A DNA stretch of 64,000 nucleotides from Neobacillus mesonae (GCA_023715865.1 JAMBOW010000006.1:62001-126000), one strand, 5' to 3'. Counted from the stretch's first letter, positions 53,137 through 61,641 are shown. The notes: generated by a model from the sequence alone, not told the origin. Made by a program: numbers and translations.

Positions 53137-53200
53137 ATTTCGCATGTTGCACTCCATATTTTATTAAACCATCGAGAACTATTAATTCAATAACCAAAGT

Positions 53201-53229
53201 AGCAGCTGGTCAATTTGTGATTAGCTGCT
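53201..53229 (+). terminator. Weak hairpin after the Bcr/CflA gene
   Basis: AGCAGCT (53201-53207) and AGCTGCT (53223-53229), extended by CCAA.../...TTGG; only a broken T tract (CTTTCT) follows. Confidence 0.4.
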
Positions 53230-53318
53230 CTTTCTACTTGGGTTAGGGGGAAGCCATAGCTCAAAATACAACGGCAGTCGAACAAGAGCATGACTGGATG
53301 ACAGCGACCAATTATTTA

Positions 53319-53349
53319 CTTTACTTAAGCGAGGGACGAGGCGTATAAT
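53319..53349 (+). promoter_or_regulatory. Promoter of the RarD-like gene
   Basis: Perfect TATAAT at 53344-53349; the region 17-18 bases upstream (TTACTT) is a poor -35. The start codon is 37 bases downstream. Confidence 0.45.
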
Positions 53350-53386
53350 CCGTTCAGACATCTGAGTGAGAAATGGGGAATAAATT

Positions 53387-54265
53387 ATGAACAATGGGTT
53401 AGTCAACGCTATTATCGCGTATATCATGTGGGGGGTTCTCCCGCTTTATTGGAAGTTGTTTGACGGTGTGCCGGCAGGCGAAATTCTGTCACATCGGGTT
53501 GTCTGGTCGTTCGTCTTCATGGGTATTCTCGTCGCCATCCAGCGCCGCTGGGGTGACATGAAGCGGATTGCAGCTAACCGCTCGCTCCTGCTGTCGCTCG
53601 CCGCGAGCGGACTGCTGATCGCAGCTAATTGGCTCATCTTCATCTGGGCGGTCAACAACGGACATGTCGTCGAGACAAGCCTCGGCTATTATTTGAACCC
53701 GTTGCTGAACGTGCTGCTAGCGGTCGTCTTCCTTGGTGAGAAGCCAAACCGCGGCCAATGGCTCGCGATCGCCATCGCTGGCGCCGCGGTGCTCATTATC
53801 GCTATCGACTACGGGCGGTTCCCATGGATCGCGATCTCGCTGGCTGTGACATTTGGTTTGTACGGCCTCGCGAAAAAGAAGATCGGACAAGATGCTTCTG
53901 TAGGCCTGCTGTCGGAGACGGCTGTGGTCCTGCCCATTGCTCTCGGCTACTGGATCTATTTGGCCGCCGTAGGAAAGACGACGGCATGGACGCTGCCTGC
54001 GCCCACGCTCATCGAACTGCTTCTTTCCGGCGTGGTAACGGCGCTGCCGCTGCTCTTCTTTGCGCGGGCGGCCGCCCGGATGGCGCTGTCCACGCTCGGT
54101 TTCGTACAGTACATCGGGCCGACAATCATGCTGTTACTGAGCATATTCGTGTTCAAGGAATCGGTCTCGCCGGTTCTGCTCGTCGGCTTCGTGCTCATCT
54201 GGACAGCACTCGTCGTATACGCTGTGGCATCGGTTCGCGGTTCGAAACTCGCGAAGGCGAGCTAA
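53387..54265 (+). CDS. rarD: EamA-family permease RarD
   Basis: Inner-membrane protein with ten predicted helices, 292 residues, of the drug/metabolite transporter superfamily. The start IAYIMWGVLPLYWKLFDGVPAGEILSHRVVWS is the RarD signature; the second EamA half begins near residue 150. The role is uncertain; chloramphenicol sensitivity was linked to rarD in Pseudomonas. The ATG follows AAATGGGG. It is markedly richer in G+C than the genes on both sides (many GCG, CTC and CGC codons), suggesting acquisition from a different source. It has its own promoter and terminator. Confidence 0.9.
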   Translation: MNNGLVNAIIAYIMWGVLPLYWKLFDGVPAGEILSHRVVWSFVFMGILVAIQRRWGDMKRIAANRSLLLSLAASGLLIAANWLIFIWAVNNGHVVETSLGYYLNPLLNVLLAVVFLGEKPNRGQWLAIAIAGAAVLIIAIDYGRFPWIAISLAVTFGLYGLAKKKIGQDASVGLLSETAVVLPIALGYWIYLAAVGKTTAWTLPAPTLIELLLSGVVTALPLLFFARAAARMALSTLGFVQYIGPTIMLLLSIFVFKESVSPVLLVGFVLIWTALVVYAVASVRGSKLAKAS

Positions 54266-54294
54266 CGGTAAAGGCACTTCTGTACCGTCATAAT

Positions 54295-54332
54295 GGCCAT
54301 TTCCGTCCGATGGGGCGGAGATGGCCGTTTTT
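54295..54332 (+). terminator. Terminator after rarD
   Basis: GGCCATTTCCG (54295-54305) pairs with CGGAGATGGCC (54316-54326) with one G-T pair, then TTTTT. Confidence 0.82.
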
Positions 54333-54616
54333 AGTTTGTGGTGTTATCTGGCAGCTGAAAGTTCCTAGTTGAGAAGGAGTGAAGTTATGGTCATTAAAAA
54401 CTCTATAATTTAGGAATTTTGATTTCGAGGCTGGTATTGGTCTTTTTATACGACCGCGAAAAGTCGATTGAAGAACCTGTAATTCTGCACAGGGGTTCGA
54501 TTCCATAGCTTATAAGTTTGCAAAGCAAGGCATCTCAACCAAAGAGTGTCAAATGTGCGTTAAGCTGAAGAAGGGCCTAGAGGTCCTTCTTTTTTTGCGT
54601 TTGATCCTTTTTTTTT
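54333..54616 (+). other. Non-coding gap before the yvfR-like operon
   Basis: About 280 bases with no plausible gene. It holds a hairpin terminator, AAGAAGGGCCT with AGGTCCTTCTT (54568-54591), followed by seven T residues. That hairpin would end an earlier transcript or protect the next promoter. The rest shows nothing I recognise. Confidence 0.5.
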
Positions 54617-54681
54617 GACATTTGTCATATCCGGCTTGTGACAACCCACACTAATTGAATCTCGCGCTTATTCAATATAAT
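54617..54681 (+). promoter_or_regulatory. Promoter and candidate response-regulator operator of the yvfRSTU-like operon
   Basis: A perfect -10 TATAAT (54676-54681) lies 46 bases before the first gene, with only a weak -35. Upstream are two dyads, TGACA-TT-TGTCA (54617-54628) and TTGT-G-ACAA (54638-54646). They are one helical turn or two apart and share the TGACA/TGTCA half-site, as expected for a LuxR-type response regulator dimer pair. Confidence 0.45.
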
Positions 54682-54727
54682 AAGGACATCAAGTAACGAA
54701 GAAGAAATTAACGGAGGTTACTACAAA

Positions 54728-55633
54728 ATGAAAAAGGCGATTGAGTGTATAAATCTAGTGAAGAATTTCGGCGACTACTGTGCCGTTGATCATATGAATC
54801 TATCATTCGAGAAAGGTCGAATATCAGCATTGCTCGGGCCGAATGGGGCAGGCAAAACAACAACCATTTCTATGATACTCGGAATGATAAAGCCAACATC
54901 AGGAGAAGTCAGGGTCTTAGGGGTCCCGTCTGGTACAAAAGAATTACGGCAACGTGTCGGAGCGCTTATGCAGGATGTTAAAGCGGCAGATGGACTTACG
55001 GTCAAAGAAGTGCTTCAATTGTTCCGCAGTTATTATCGTAATCCGATGTCGCTAGAGCGATTGTTAGATATTTCGGGTCTCCATGCGGATGAGAAACGGC
55101 GCGCATCCTCCCTGTCTGGAGGACAACGTCGTAGATTAGCTTTTGCCCAAAGCTTGGCGGGGAATCCAGAGCTTCTCCTTCTTGATGAACCAACAGTCGG
55201 AATGGATATCGAGGCTCGAGGCCGCTTTTGGGACACAATCCAAGCGCTGGCAAGTGATGGACGTACTGTGCTGTTAACTACCCATCATTTAGAGGAAGCT
55301 GATGCTGTCGCAGATCATATCGCAGTAATCGCCAGTGGACAGGTTGTTGCGGAAGGGACTCCTGAACGTTTAAAGGCACAAACATCGCTTAGAACGGTTT
55401 CATTTCGAGTGGCGAATGCGCCAGTTGAGCAAGAATGGCTCACATTACCTGGTGTGAAAAAGGCAGAGTGCAATGGCGAGCGAATTCGTCTTTATGCCCA
55501 AGAGACAGATGCATTGTTATTTACACTGATGCAGTCTGAATGGGGGATTTCAGATATCGATATACAATCTGCCAGCTTAGAAGATACTTTCCTAAGTCTT
55601 ACAGACTCACATAAACCAACGATTATACGATAA
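54728..55633 (+). CDS. yvfR: ABC transporter ATP-binding protein, YvfR-like
   Basis: Nucleotide-binding subunit of an ABC-2-type exporter, 301 residues. Walker A is GPNGAGKTT (about 38-46), the signature is LSGGQRRRLAFAQSL, Walker B is LLLLDEPTVGMD and the switch is TTHHLEEAD. The C-terminal 80 residues form the extra beta domain typical of drug or lantibiotic exporters of the CcmA/DrrA group. It is the first gene of a four-gene operon (ATPase, permease, sensor kinase, response regulator) in the order of B. subtilis yvfRSTU. The ATG follows CGGAGG. Confidence 0.9.
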   Translation: MKKAIECINLVKNFGDYCAVDHMNLSFEKGRISALLGPNGAGKTTTISMILGMIKPTSGEVRVLGVPSGTKELRQRVGALMQDVKAADGLTVKEVLQLFRSYYRNPMSLERLLDISGLHADEKRRASSLSGGQRRRLAFAQSLAGNPELLLLDEPTVGMDIEARGRFWDTIQALASDGRTVLLTTHHLEEADAVADHIAVIASGQVVAEGTPERLKAQTSLRTVSFRVANAPVEQEWLTLPGVKKAECNGERIRLYAQETDALLFTLMQSEWGISDIDIQSASLEDTFLSLTDSHKPTIIR

Positions 55634-55657
55634 AAAACATTTTCAGGAGGAAACAGT

Positions 55658-56401
55658 ATGTTACATATGTTTGTTGCCCAGACCAAAGCAGAAAGTTTGC
55701 GAATTATCCGCAGTCCATTTTTCTTACTCTTCTCCATTGCGATGCCGCTTGCTTTCTACTTTTTATTTGCGAGTATGAATGGGGTAGATACATCGATTCA
55801 ATCGACAACTTGGGATGTATTTTCATTGATGTCGATGACTGCATTCAGTTTGATTGGTACTGCAGTATCTCAATTCGGCATCCGTCTATCGTTCGAGCAT
55901 CAAGATGGGTGGGTACGCTTGTTGAAGCTAACTCCACTATCTCCCGCAGTCTGGATTGGTAGTAAAGTTGTATCGCAAATGGCCGTTCACTTGATCGTAA
56001 TTGTTGTTATATTTGTATCTGCTGGCCTTGTTCATGATATACAATTGACAGCTGGGCAATGGATTTTATGCGGATTGTGGTTATGGATGGGGAGCATATC
56101 TTTTCTGGCGCTTGGTGCGTTGTTAGGAACGCTTAAAAATGCTAATACCTCCGTTGCTATCGGAAATGTATTACAGATGGGGCTTGCAATTATGGGGGGG
56201 CTATGGATGCCGCTTAGTACTTTGCCAAGTTGGATGGGCTCGATCGGGGAATGGCTTCCCTCTCACCGTTACGCAAATGGGGCATGGAATATGATCGCTG
56301 GAAGAACTCCAGCAAGTATCGATTTCATAATTTTAACAGGAAGCGGTCTCTTCTTTATGCTACTATCAATCTATATATATAATCGACGGGATGCGGTTTA
56401 A
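55658..56401 (+). CDS. yvfS: ABC-2 type permease, YvfS-like
   Basis: Membrane subunit of the exporter, 247 residues with six helices (about 20-40, 52-75, 98-125, 130-155, 165-185, 220-240). LKNANTSVAIGNVLQMGLAIMGGLWMPLSTLPSW is the conserved ABC-2 region. The ATG has CAGGAGGAAA upstream, 24 bases after the ATPase gene. Substrates of related systems are lipids or antimicrobial compounds; here the substrate is unknown. The kinase gene begins directly after its stop codon. Confidence 0.87.
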   Translation: MLHMFVAQTKAESLRIIRSPFFLLFSIAMPLAFYFLFASMNGVDTSIQSTTWDVFSLMSMTAFSLIGTAVSQFGIRLSFEHQDGWVRLLKLTPLSPAVWIGSKVVSQMAVHLIVIVVIFVSAGLVHDIQLTAGQWILCGLWLWMGSISFLALGALLGTLKNANTSVAIGNVLQMGLAIMGGLWMPLSTLPSWMGSIGEWLPSHRYANGAWNMIAGRTPASIDFIILTGSGLFFMLLSIYIYNRRDAV

Positions 56402-57574
56402 TTGAATAGAGTGAAATGGCGTCTCTTTCCAAAATCAGAAGGGGTCGCCCCTTATTTTTTATTAACAAATTTAATGATACCAATGTACTTTTTACTTTAT
56501 GAGCCAGCAAGTTTACAGTGGCTTGGCTTTGTTCTGTTAGGTATATTCGTTCTATCGTTTCGACAATCCTACTTTTATGCAAAGTGGGCCTCGCAAATAT
56601 TGGTAGTTCAGGTGGGTATACTTTTAATTTTAGCAGCTGTATTTCACCCTATGTATACGTTTATAGGTTTTATGATAGCTGCTCCGCTGAGCAAGCAAAA
56701 GATGCCGATATTACTCTCTATAACGATAGTTTTTACTGTAGCTATGGGATTTATCGCTGTCCCTTACTTGGATCAGATGGGCAGCCAATTATGGGTAGGG
56801 CTGGTGCCTATGTTTGGCATCTGTATTCTGCCGTATATTATTCGAACTTCGACTCGATTTCAACAGAAGTCTGCGCGATTGCGAGCGGACACTGCTGAAC
56901 GAATGGCACAGCAGGAGGAGCGCCAGCGGATAGCACGTGAATTACATGATACATTGGGACATACGCTGTCATTAATCGCACTAAAAGGGGAGGTTGTTGA
57001 GAAATTGGTCAATCGTCATCCCGAGAGAGCAATAGAAGAGGCTCGTGAAATACGAGAAACGGCAAGAGCAGCCTTGAAACAAATGCGTGAATTGGTTACG
57101 GAGATGAAAGTTACATACTTCGCTGACGAATATAAGCATGCTGTATCGTTATGTTCAGCTGCGGGTATACCGCTTTTATTTCAATATCAATCGATTTCAG
57201 ATCCCAGACCTTCTAATGTAGGAACAGAAGACGATTTATTAAACAATCCGCTTCCTTTAACACCCTTGCAGGAAACGATTTTGGCGATGTGTTTTCGCGA
57301 GACGATTACAAATGTCGTTCGACATAGCCGAGCAGCAAAGTGTAACGTTCATCTAGACATTCAGGAAGGGGAAGTTCGTGTATCTGTAAGTGATGACGGT
57401 ATTGGGACAGATACGGATCAACTCTATACTAGCAGTAATGGCCTCGCTGGATTACGGCAACGCTTGGTTATGATCGACGGTCGTGTGTCGCTGTCTTCGT
57501 CCTTAGGCAAGGGAACGGAAGTCGCCTTACATATACCTAGGGTAATACGAAATGAAAAGGTAGGTAGAGCTTAG
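56402..57574 (+). CDS. yvfT: Sensor histidine kinase, DesK/YvfT type
   Basis: Membrane sensor of 390 residues. Five hydrophobic helices (about 15-140) are followed by a dimerisation domain with the phosphorylated His in RQRIARELHDTLGHTLSLIALK (HisKA_3 type). The ATPase domain has N-box CFRETITNVVRHSRA, VSVSDDGIGTD and SNGLAGLRQR. The design is that of DesK, with almost no extracytoplasmic loop, so it may sense the membrane or the transporter itself. The TTG at 56402 directly follows the yvfS stop with a weak ribosome site; a GTG at 56411 is possible. It is coupled to the response regulator. Confidence 0.9.
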   Translation: MNRVKWRLFPKSEGVAPYFLLTNLMIPMYFLLYEPASLQWLGFVLLGIFVLSFRQSYFYAKWASQILVVQVGILLILAAVFHPMYTFIGFMIAAPLSKQKMPILLSITIVFTVAMGFIAVPYLDQMGSQLWVGLVPMFGICILPYIIRTSTRFQQKSARLRADTAERMAQQEERQRIARELHDTLGHTLSLIALKGEVVEKLVNRHPERAIEEAREIRETARAALKQMRELVTEMKVTYFADEYKHAVSLCSAAGIPLLFQYQSISDPRPSNVGTEDDLLNNPLPLTPLQETILAMCFRETITNVVRHSRAAKCNVHLDIQEGEVRVSVSDDGIGTDTDQLYTSSNGLAGLRQRLVMIDGRVSLSSSLGKGTEVALHIPRVIRNEKVGRA

Positions 57575-58180
57575 ATGATTCGTATTGTTTTGGCAGAAGA
57601 TCAAAAATTATTAAGGGGAGCACTGGCAACTTTACTTTCGTTAGAAGATGATATTGAAGTAGTCGGTCAAGCCGAAAATGGGGAAGTAGTGATGTCCATG
57701 ATTCAGCAATATGAACCAGATGTAGCTGTTCTGGATATTGAGATGCCAATGAAAACGGGGTTAGATATTGCGGAAATGATTCAAAAAAATAAGTTGGCTT
57801 GTCGTGTAATCATCTTGACGACATTCGCGCGTCCTGGATATTTTCAGCGGGCTATGCAGGCAGGAGTTTATGGATATCTTCTCAAAGATACGGGCAGCGA
57901 GGAACTGGCTGATGCAATTCGTCGGGTCTATGATGGGAAACGGGTCATTAATGCAGAATTGTCTCTCGCGGTATGGGATGATCCATGTCCATTATCACCT
58001 CGAGAGCGTGAAGTCATGAAGTTGGCTGCCCAAGGCTTAGTTCTTCAAGATATTGGAGCACAGCTGTTTCTATCCTATGGAACGGTACGGAACTATATGT
58101 CAGAAGCGATTGGAAAGCTCGGAGCGAATACACGGATCGAGGCGATAGAGATCGCTCGTAGTAAGGGATGGTTGGATTAA
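57575..58180 (+). CDS. yvfU: Response regulator, NarL/DesR family (YvfU-like)
   Basis: A 201-residue two-domain regulator. The receiver domain (about 1-120) has acidic residues in LAEDQ, the phosphoryl Asp in VAVLDIEMP and the conserved Lys in YLLKDTGS. The LuxR-type helix-turn-helix (about 135-195) reads LSPREREVMKLAAQGL followed by GTVRNYMSEAIGKL. It starts directly after the kinase stop codon. The likely target is its own operon via the dyads near 54.62-54.65 kb. Confidence 0.92.
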   Translation: MIRIVLAEDQKLLRGALATLLSLEDDIEVVGQAENGEVVMSMIQQYEPDVAVLDIEMPMKTGLDIAEMIQKNKLACRVIILTTFARPGYFQRAMQAGVYGYLLKDTGSEELADAIRRVYDGKRVINAELSLAVWDDPCPLSPREREVMKLAAQGLVLQDIGAQLFLSYGTVRNYMSEAIGKLGANTRIEAIEIARSKGWLD

Positions 58181-58347
58181 AGAGCTCCGAGTTAATGAAG
58201 TACTTCAAGCCTTTATAATCTCTTGGGATGAGCTATCGTAGATTACTTCTCTTCAATCTTCAATATGGAATTACGACGAATTGTGGTTCTACACAGCCAC
58301 GGATCGCCTCCAATTAGGTAATTATAAAAGAGTATCCGTCCTTAAAG

Positions 58348-58443
58348 ATTAAGCTAACGGGAAACGCTAATTAAACAGTAAGGAGCAGTTTGCCGGTGGG
58401 CAATTGCTCCTTTTTCATTAAGCTAATGGGCAGGATAGTCCAA
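58348..58443. repeat. Three-hairpin dispersed repeat, copy A
   Basis: Starts AAGCTAACGGGAAACGCTAAT, has a central terminator-like hairpin AAGGAGCAGTTTGCC/GGCAATTGCTCCTTTTT, and ends AAGCTAATGGGCAGGATAGT. About 96 bases. It is the main content of the 430-base gap 58181-58611, besides the ECF promoter. Confidence 0.8.
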
Positions 58444-58552
58444 ACCCTTTAAGAAGAAACCATTAAAGAGAAACTTTATGTGATACTTCTACTTGTAATC
58501 TGAAGAAATTCCTAGAATGGCGAGTATCGCCAAAAAAAGTTTATTCTTTTAC

Positions 58553-58578
58553 TGAACCTTTTTCCCCACGGGAGCGAA
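58553..58578 (+). promoter_or_regulatory. ECF-type autoregulatory promoter
   Basis: TGAACC (58553-58558), 16 bases, CGAA (58575-58578), 34 bases before the sigma-factor gene. The -35 TGAACCTTTTT and the spacing are typical of ECF sigma promoters that drive their own gene. Confidence 0.65.
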
Positions 58579-58611
58579 TTAAGAGTTGTAACACGTTCAG
58601 GAGGGGCCCCT

Positions 58612-59175
58612 ATGAATGATAAAAAGTTACTTTCGTGGCTTGAAAAAGCGACGTTGGGCGACGAGTCGGCCTTTCAGCTTGTCTATCAGGCGACTCACCA
58701 AGACGTCTATCGGACGGTTGCTTTTCTCGTCTACAACAAACAAGACATTGAGGATATCGTTAATGAAGTTTACATGCGCATGTGGCAGTCGTTTCATAAG
58801 TACGACCCAAACCGACCTTTCCGGTATTGGTTGCACGGGATCACTGTACGACAAGTCCAGGATTGGAAAAGGAAGGCCTGGCGGCGAATTCGTCTCTTTG
58901 AACGAAACCGACAGATGAGTTGTGAACAGTTCGAATGGACGGACAAAGCTTTTCTACAGTCCGAAATGCAGCATGAGCTATTCAGCCTTGTTCGGCAATT
59001 GTCGTACAAACTACGTGTTGTTGTTATCCTGCGCTATTTCCACGACTATGCTCTGGAAGAAATCGCAGACATTCTGCAAATCCCCGTTGGCACAGTGAAA
59101 TCCAGGCATCATTTGGCTCTCAAAGAACTCCGGAGACGATTTGAAATGACGGGAGGAGATGCGTATGTCCATTGA
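58612..59175 (+). CDS. ECF-type RNA polymerase sigma factor
   Basis: Sigma-70 family factor of 187 residues with regions 2 and 4 only. Region 2 includes VAFLVYNKQDIEDIVNEVYMRMWQ (core binding and -10 melting). Region 4 is LRVVVILRYFHDYALEEIADILQIPVGTVKSRHHLALKEL, a classic helix-turn-helix for the -35 element. The ATG follows AGGAGGGG. It overlaps the anti-sigma gene by 11 bases. The signal sensed is unknown; Bacillales ECF factors usually respond to cell-envelope stress. Confidence 0.92.
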   Translation: MNDKKLLSWLEKATLGDESAFQLVYQATHQDVYRTVAFLVYNKQDIEDIVNEVYMRMWQSFHKYDPNRPFRYWLHGITVRQVQDWKRKAWRRIRLFERNRQMSCEQFEWTDKAFLQSEMQHELFSLVRQLSYKLRVVVILRYFHDYALEEIADILQIPVGTVKSRHHLALKELRRRFEMTGGDAYVH

Positions 59176-59671
59176 CAAGGAATTGAGTGAAGAACTTCGC
59201 CAGGTGGCAGATTCGATGCACTGCCCACCCGATATGTATGAACGTGTTCGAGAGTCCTATCAACACTATGTGAAAGAAAAGAGAGGTGGATCTCCCATGA
59301 AAAAACGCATGCTCGCAGGTATTGCCGCAGTAGCAATTCTGATTCCATCTGCTGTATTTGCTTCTCCCTACCTAGCCGATGCTATATTCGGTTCTTTTGC
59401 AGCCGTTGAAAAGATCGGTGCTACACAGGAAGATTATCAAGAGATTGAAAGATTTCTTCAAGCAGCAAAGGGCAAGCTCACGGAAGACGAATTCAAGGAG
59501 TATACGGAGCTGACCAAGCAGTTGATGCAATTAAAGCTGAAGATTACCGATGAAAATGGGGTCAGAGATGAAGAGAGGCTGACTAAAGAAGAACAGCAGC
59601 TGTGGACGCAGCTCGCCTCCAAGCTGGAGCCGTTGTTCGAGAAAATTGATTATGGAACCACCAAGCCGTAA
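59165..59671 (+). CDS. Putative anti-sigma factor (DUF3600-like)
   Basis: A 168-residue membrane protein partnered with the ECF factor. A short cytoplasmic N-terminus (about 1-45, MSIDKELSEELRQVADSMHC) is followed by one hydrophobic helix (about 48-70, MLAGIAAVAILIPSAVFAS). An extracytoplasmic helical domain rich in Glu and Lys completes it (TQEDYQEIERFLQAAKGKLTEDEF). This matches the layout of DUF3600-type anti-sigma proteins. The ATG at 59165 is 8 bases after GGGAGGA; the ATG at 59159 is too close. The overlap with the sigma gene implies coupled synthesis, as needed for stoichiometric inhibition. Confidence 0.8.
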   Translation: MSIDKELSEELRQVADSMHCPPDMYERVRESYQHYVKEKRGGSPMKKRMLAGIAAVAILIPSAVFASPYLADAIFGSFAAVEKIGATQEDYQEIERFLQAAKGKLTEDEFKEYTELTKQLMQLKLKITDENGVRDEERLTKEEQQLWTQLASKLEPLFEKIDYGTTKP

Positions 59672-59725
59672 GAAAATGAGGCAGGGACTCGTGGCTTTGT
59701 TCTCTTGTTTACTATCTAACATACA

Positions 59726-59824
59726 TTTAACTAACGGGAAACATTATATCTAAACAGCAGGGAGCAGTTTGCCAGCAGCAGCTGCTCTCTTTTTGTTAAG
59801 CTAACGGGCAGTATAGTTCAATAA
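59726..59824. repeat. Three-hairpin dispersed repeat, copy B
   Basis: Same build as copy A: AACTAACGGGAAAC at the left, GGGAGCAGTTTGCC with GCAGCTGCTCTCTTTTT in the centre, AAGCTAACGGGCAGTATAGTT at the right. It may serve as terminator for the anti-sigma gene. Confidence 0.8.
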
Positions 59825-59877
59825 GTTCCACAAATTACCTATAGGACTACATGAAGCAATTTATCCTTATATCTGTA

Positions 59878-60456
59878 TTACAACAAGCACTTTATGGCTC
59901 TGCTTAAAGCAGTATTCCAAGGTCTTGATTCAATCAATTCAATTCCATTCCTCTTACAGGTATCTGCAATCCAATTTCCATACGAAATACTTACTTCAGC
60001 TCTATCATGTTGTAATTCGCCACCTTCTCTTTCTAAATAATTCTGCACTATTTGATTTTTATCTGATTCATGTACAAATATTGATTTCACCTGTGGGTTA
60101 TCGAAAGATAATGTAAATTCAGGATAGATAAAATCGCCTTCAATAATGATAGGTAATTTATCTTCAATATGCCTGTTTGCAAGCTCTTTTAATACTGGAA
60201 CCATTTCTTTACTGACATCAATCAGCCAGTTTACCGTGCCGTCAACTCCAACGTATTTCCCATCTATACCAGAATCCCAATAATGAATTACAGGAAAATG
60301 CTCCTTTGTTGTAACTGTTTTTACGGATAGGTGAACATCATCTACTTCTATGACATTCACACCATAAAATCGAGCAATCTCATAAGCAATACTTGATTTA
60401 CCTATTCCCGATGCTCCACCAATAAATAAAACAGTCCAGTTTCTATCATTATTCAT
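59878..60456 (-). CDS. P-loop kinase of unknown substrate (2-phosphoglycerate kinase-like)
   Basis: A 192-residue single-domain P-loop protein. Walker A is GGASGIGKSS near the N-terminus (about residues 14-23), followed by YEIARFYGVNVIEVDD and an acidic IIEGDFIYPEF that could be the Walker B or substrate region. It resembles small adenylate-kinase-like/2-phosphoglycerate kinase-like enzymes. The frame is open from 60507, but the ATG at 60456 has GAGG at 8 bases. It is AT-rich and flanked by repeat copies B and D, so it belongs to the accessory region. Confidence 0.72.
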   Translation of the reverse strand: MNNDRNWTVLFIGGASGIGKSSIAYEIARFYGVNVIEVDDVHLSVKTVTTKEHFPVIHYWDSGIDGKYVGVDGTVNWLIDVSKEMVPVLKELANRHIEDKLPIIIEGDFIYPEFTLSFDNPQVKSIFVHESDKNQIVQNYLEREGGELQHDRAEVSISYGNWIADTCKRNGIELIESRPWNTALSRAIKCLL

Positions 60457-60611
60457 TTTGCCAACCTCATTTATATGTTCATCGATTATTTTAATGGTTA
60501 TGTTCAATATTATTCAACTTATCCCCTTCTTTTCTCACATCAATTTTCAAAACGGTACACAGAAAGACAGAATCAAAGGTGAATACTTTATGAGACTAAA
60601 GCTGGAGGTTG

Positions 60612-60640
60612 ATTAAACTAACGGGCAGGTTAGTTGAAAA
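60612..60640. repeat. Partial repeat D (right end only)
   Basis: TTAAACTAACGGGCAGGTTAGTTGAAA, a perfect AACTAAC-GGGCAG-GTTAGTT hairpin equal to the right end of the full element. The 330-base gap 60457-60787 holds this and fragment E and nothing else recognisable. Confidence 0.7.
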
Positions 60641-60739
60641 GAATCCGAATAAAATAATAAAATATATGAAGAGAAAGTTTTGCGTGAACGACTATTTCAA
60701 CTATTGGGTGAATTAGATTTATGACTAATTTTGTCCTTA

Positions 60740-60758
60740 CACTAAAGGCAGGATAGTG
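60740..60758. repeat. Partial repeat E
   Basis: ACACTAAAGGCAGGATAGTG, a degenerate right end of the same element, 30 bases before the Imm26 gene. Confidence 0.45.
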
Positions 60759-60787
60759 CGAGCAAGATGTAATTGGAGGATTAGACT

Positions 60788-61258
60788 ATGAGAAGGAAGA
60801 AAGTTAATATCGGCGATGTTTTTATTATTCCACTTAAAGAAAATCGATACGGTTATGGGCAAGTAGTCTCAAAGGGATCCTTTTTTAAAACTTTTATTGC
60901 TTTTAATTTTATTACTGATGAAAAAATAACAAATATACAAGAAATTTTAAGTAAGAATGTAATTATACTTATAAGATCAAATTTGGTGTTTATCGAGGAT
61001 GGGTATTGGGCTGTTTTGGGAAATGCTGAACTACCTGTTGATCTTTCTATCCCTAAGTATTATATACGAGAGGGGCTTGAAGATTTCAAGCTAGTTACTG
61101 CAGAAGAAGTTTATGTTCGGGTTGCTACAGAAGAAGACCTAAAAAAGTACACGAGAAATAGAACGTATACTCCTGGTGTTCTTGAAGATGCTTTAAATAT
61201 CTTTGCAGAGGGAAAAGACTGGAAAGTTGAGTTCGAAGACATAGTATACGCACCATGA
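60788..61258 (+). CDS. Immunity protein 26 family (Imm26)
   Basis: A 156-residue cytoplasmic protein. The N-terminal KVNIGDVFIIPLKENRYGYGQVVSKG is the Imm26 signature and WAVLGNAELPVD is its central motif. The family is found in polymorphic toxin systems as immunity proteins, but also as orphans. No toxin gene is visible within the window, so it may be an orphan shield or act in another role. The ATG follows TTGGAGGA. It is strongly AT-rich. Confidence 0.8.
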   Translation: MRRKKVNIGDVFIIPLKENRYGYGQVVSKGSFFKTFIAFNFITDEKITNIQEILSKNVIILIRSNLVFIEDGYWAVLGNAELPVDLSIPKYYIREGLEDFKLVTAEEVYVRVATEEDLKKYTRNRTYTPGVLEDALNIFAEGKDWKVEFEDIVYAP

Positions 61259-61320
61259 AAACAAAATGACTCGAAGTATAAAAAGAAATGGTATCGAGGA
61301 TAAGTAGATATTGCATATGC

Positions 61321-61419
61321 ATTAAGCTAACGAGAAACGTTAGTTCAAAAAAGCAAGGAGCAGTTTGCCGGTTGGCAGCTGCTCTTTTTTTGCTGAGCTA
61401 ACGGCAGGTTAGTTCAATG
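61321..61419. repeat. Three-hairpin dispersed repeat, copy C
   Basis: AAGCTAACGAGAAACGTTAGTT (left hairpin CTAACG/CGTTAG), AAGGAGCAGTTTGCCGG with GCAGCTGCTCTTTTTTT, and GAGCTAACGGCAGGTTAGTT. Best-preserved symmetry of the three full copies. It is followed by about 170 bases with nothing that I recognise up to the MerR gene. Confidence 0.8.
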
Positions 61420-61641
61420 ATTAGTTTTTAATATGGGGAATTATCTAGGTAAACCTCATTCAATGTTTAAATATAGAAAGGGCATTATATTTTAAAAAGG
61501 CGGAAATTTTGTATTCAAGTTGTTCTGCCGTCATACGTCAAAGTTGCAGCACCAGTTGATATCGCCTATAGTTATTTGTACTCTTAGCATTTGATGACTG
61601 CTGGTACTTCGTCAAATTATTTTTTTAGTGGGAGAGACCAA

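Noticed and set aside
54490-54520. GGGGTTCGATTCC, like the T arm of a tRNA
   Set aside because: No acceptor, D or anticodon arms can be folded around it, and there is no CCA end, so no tRNA was called.
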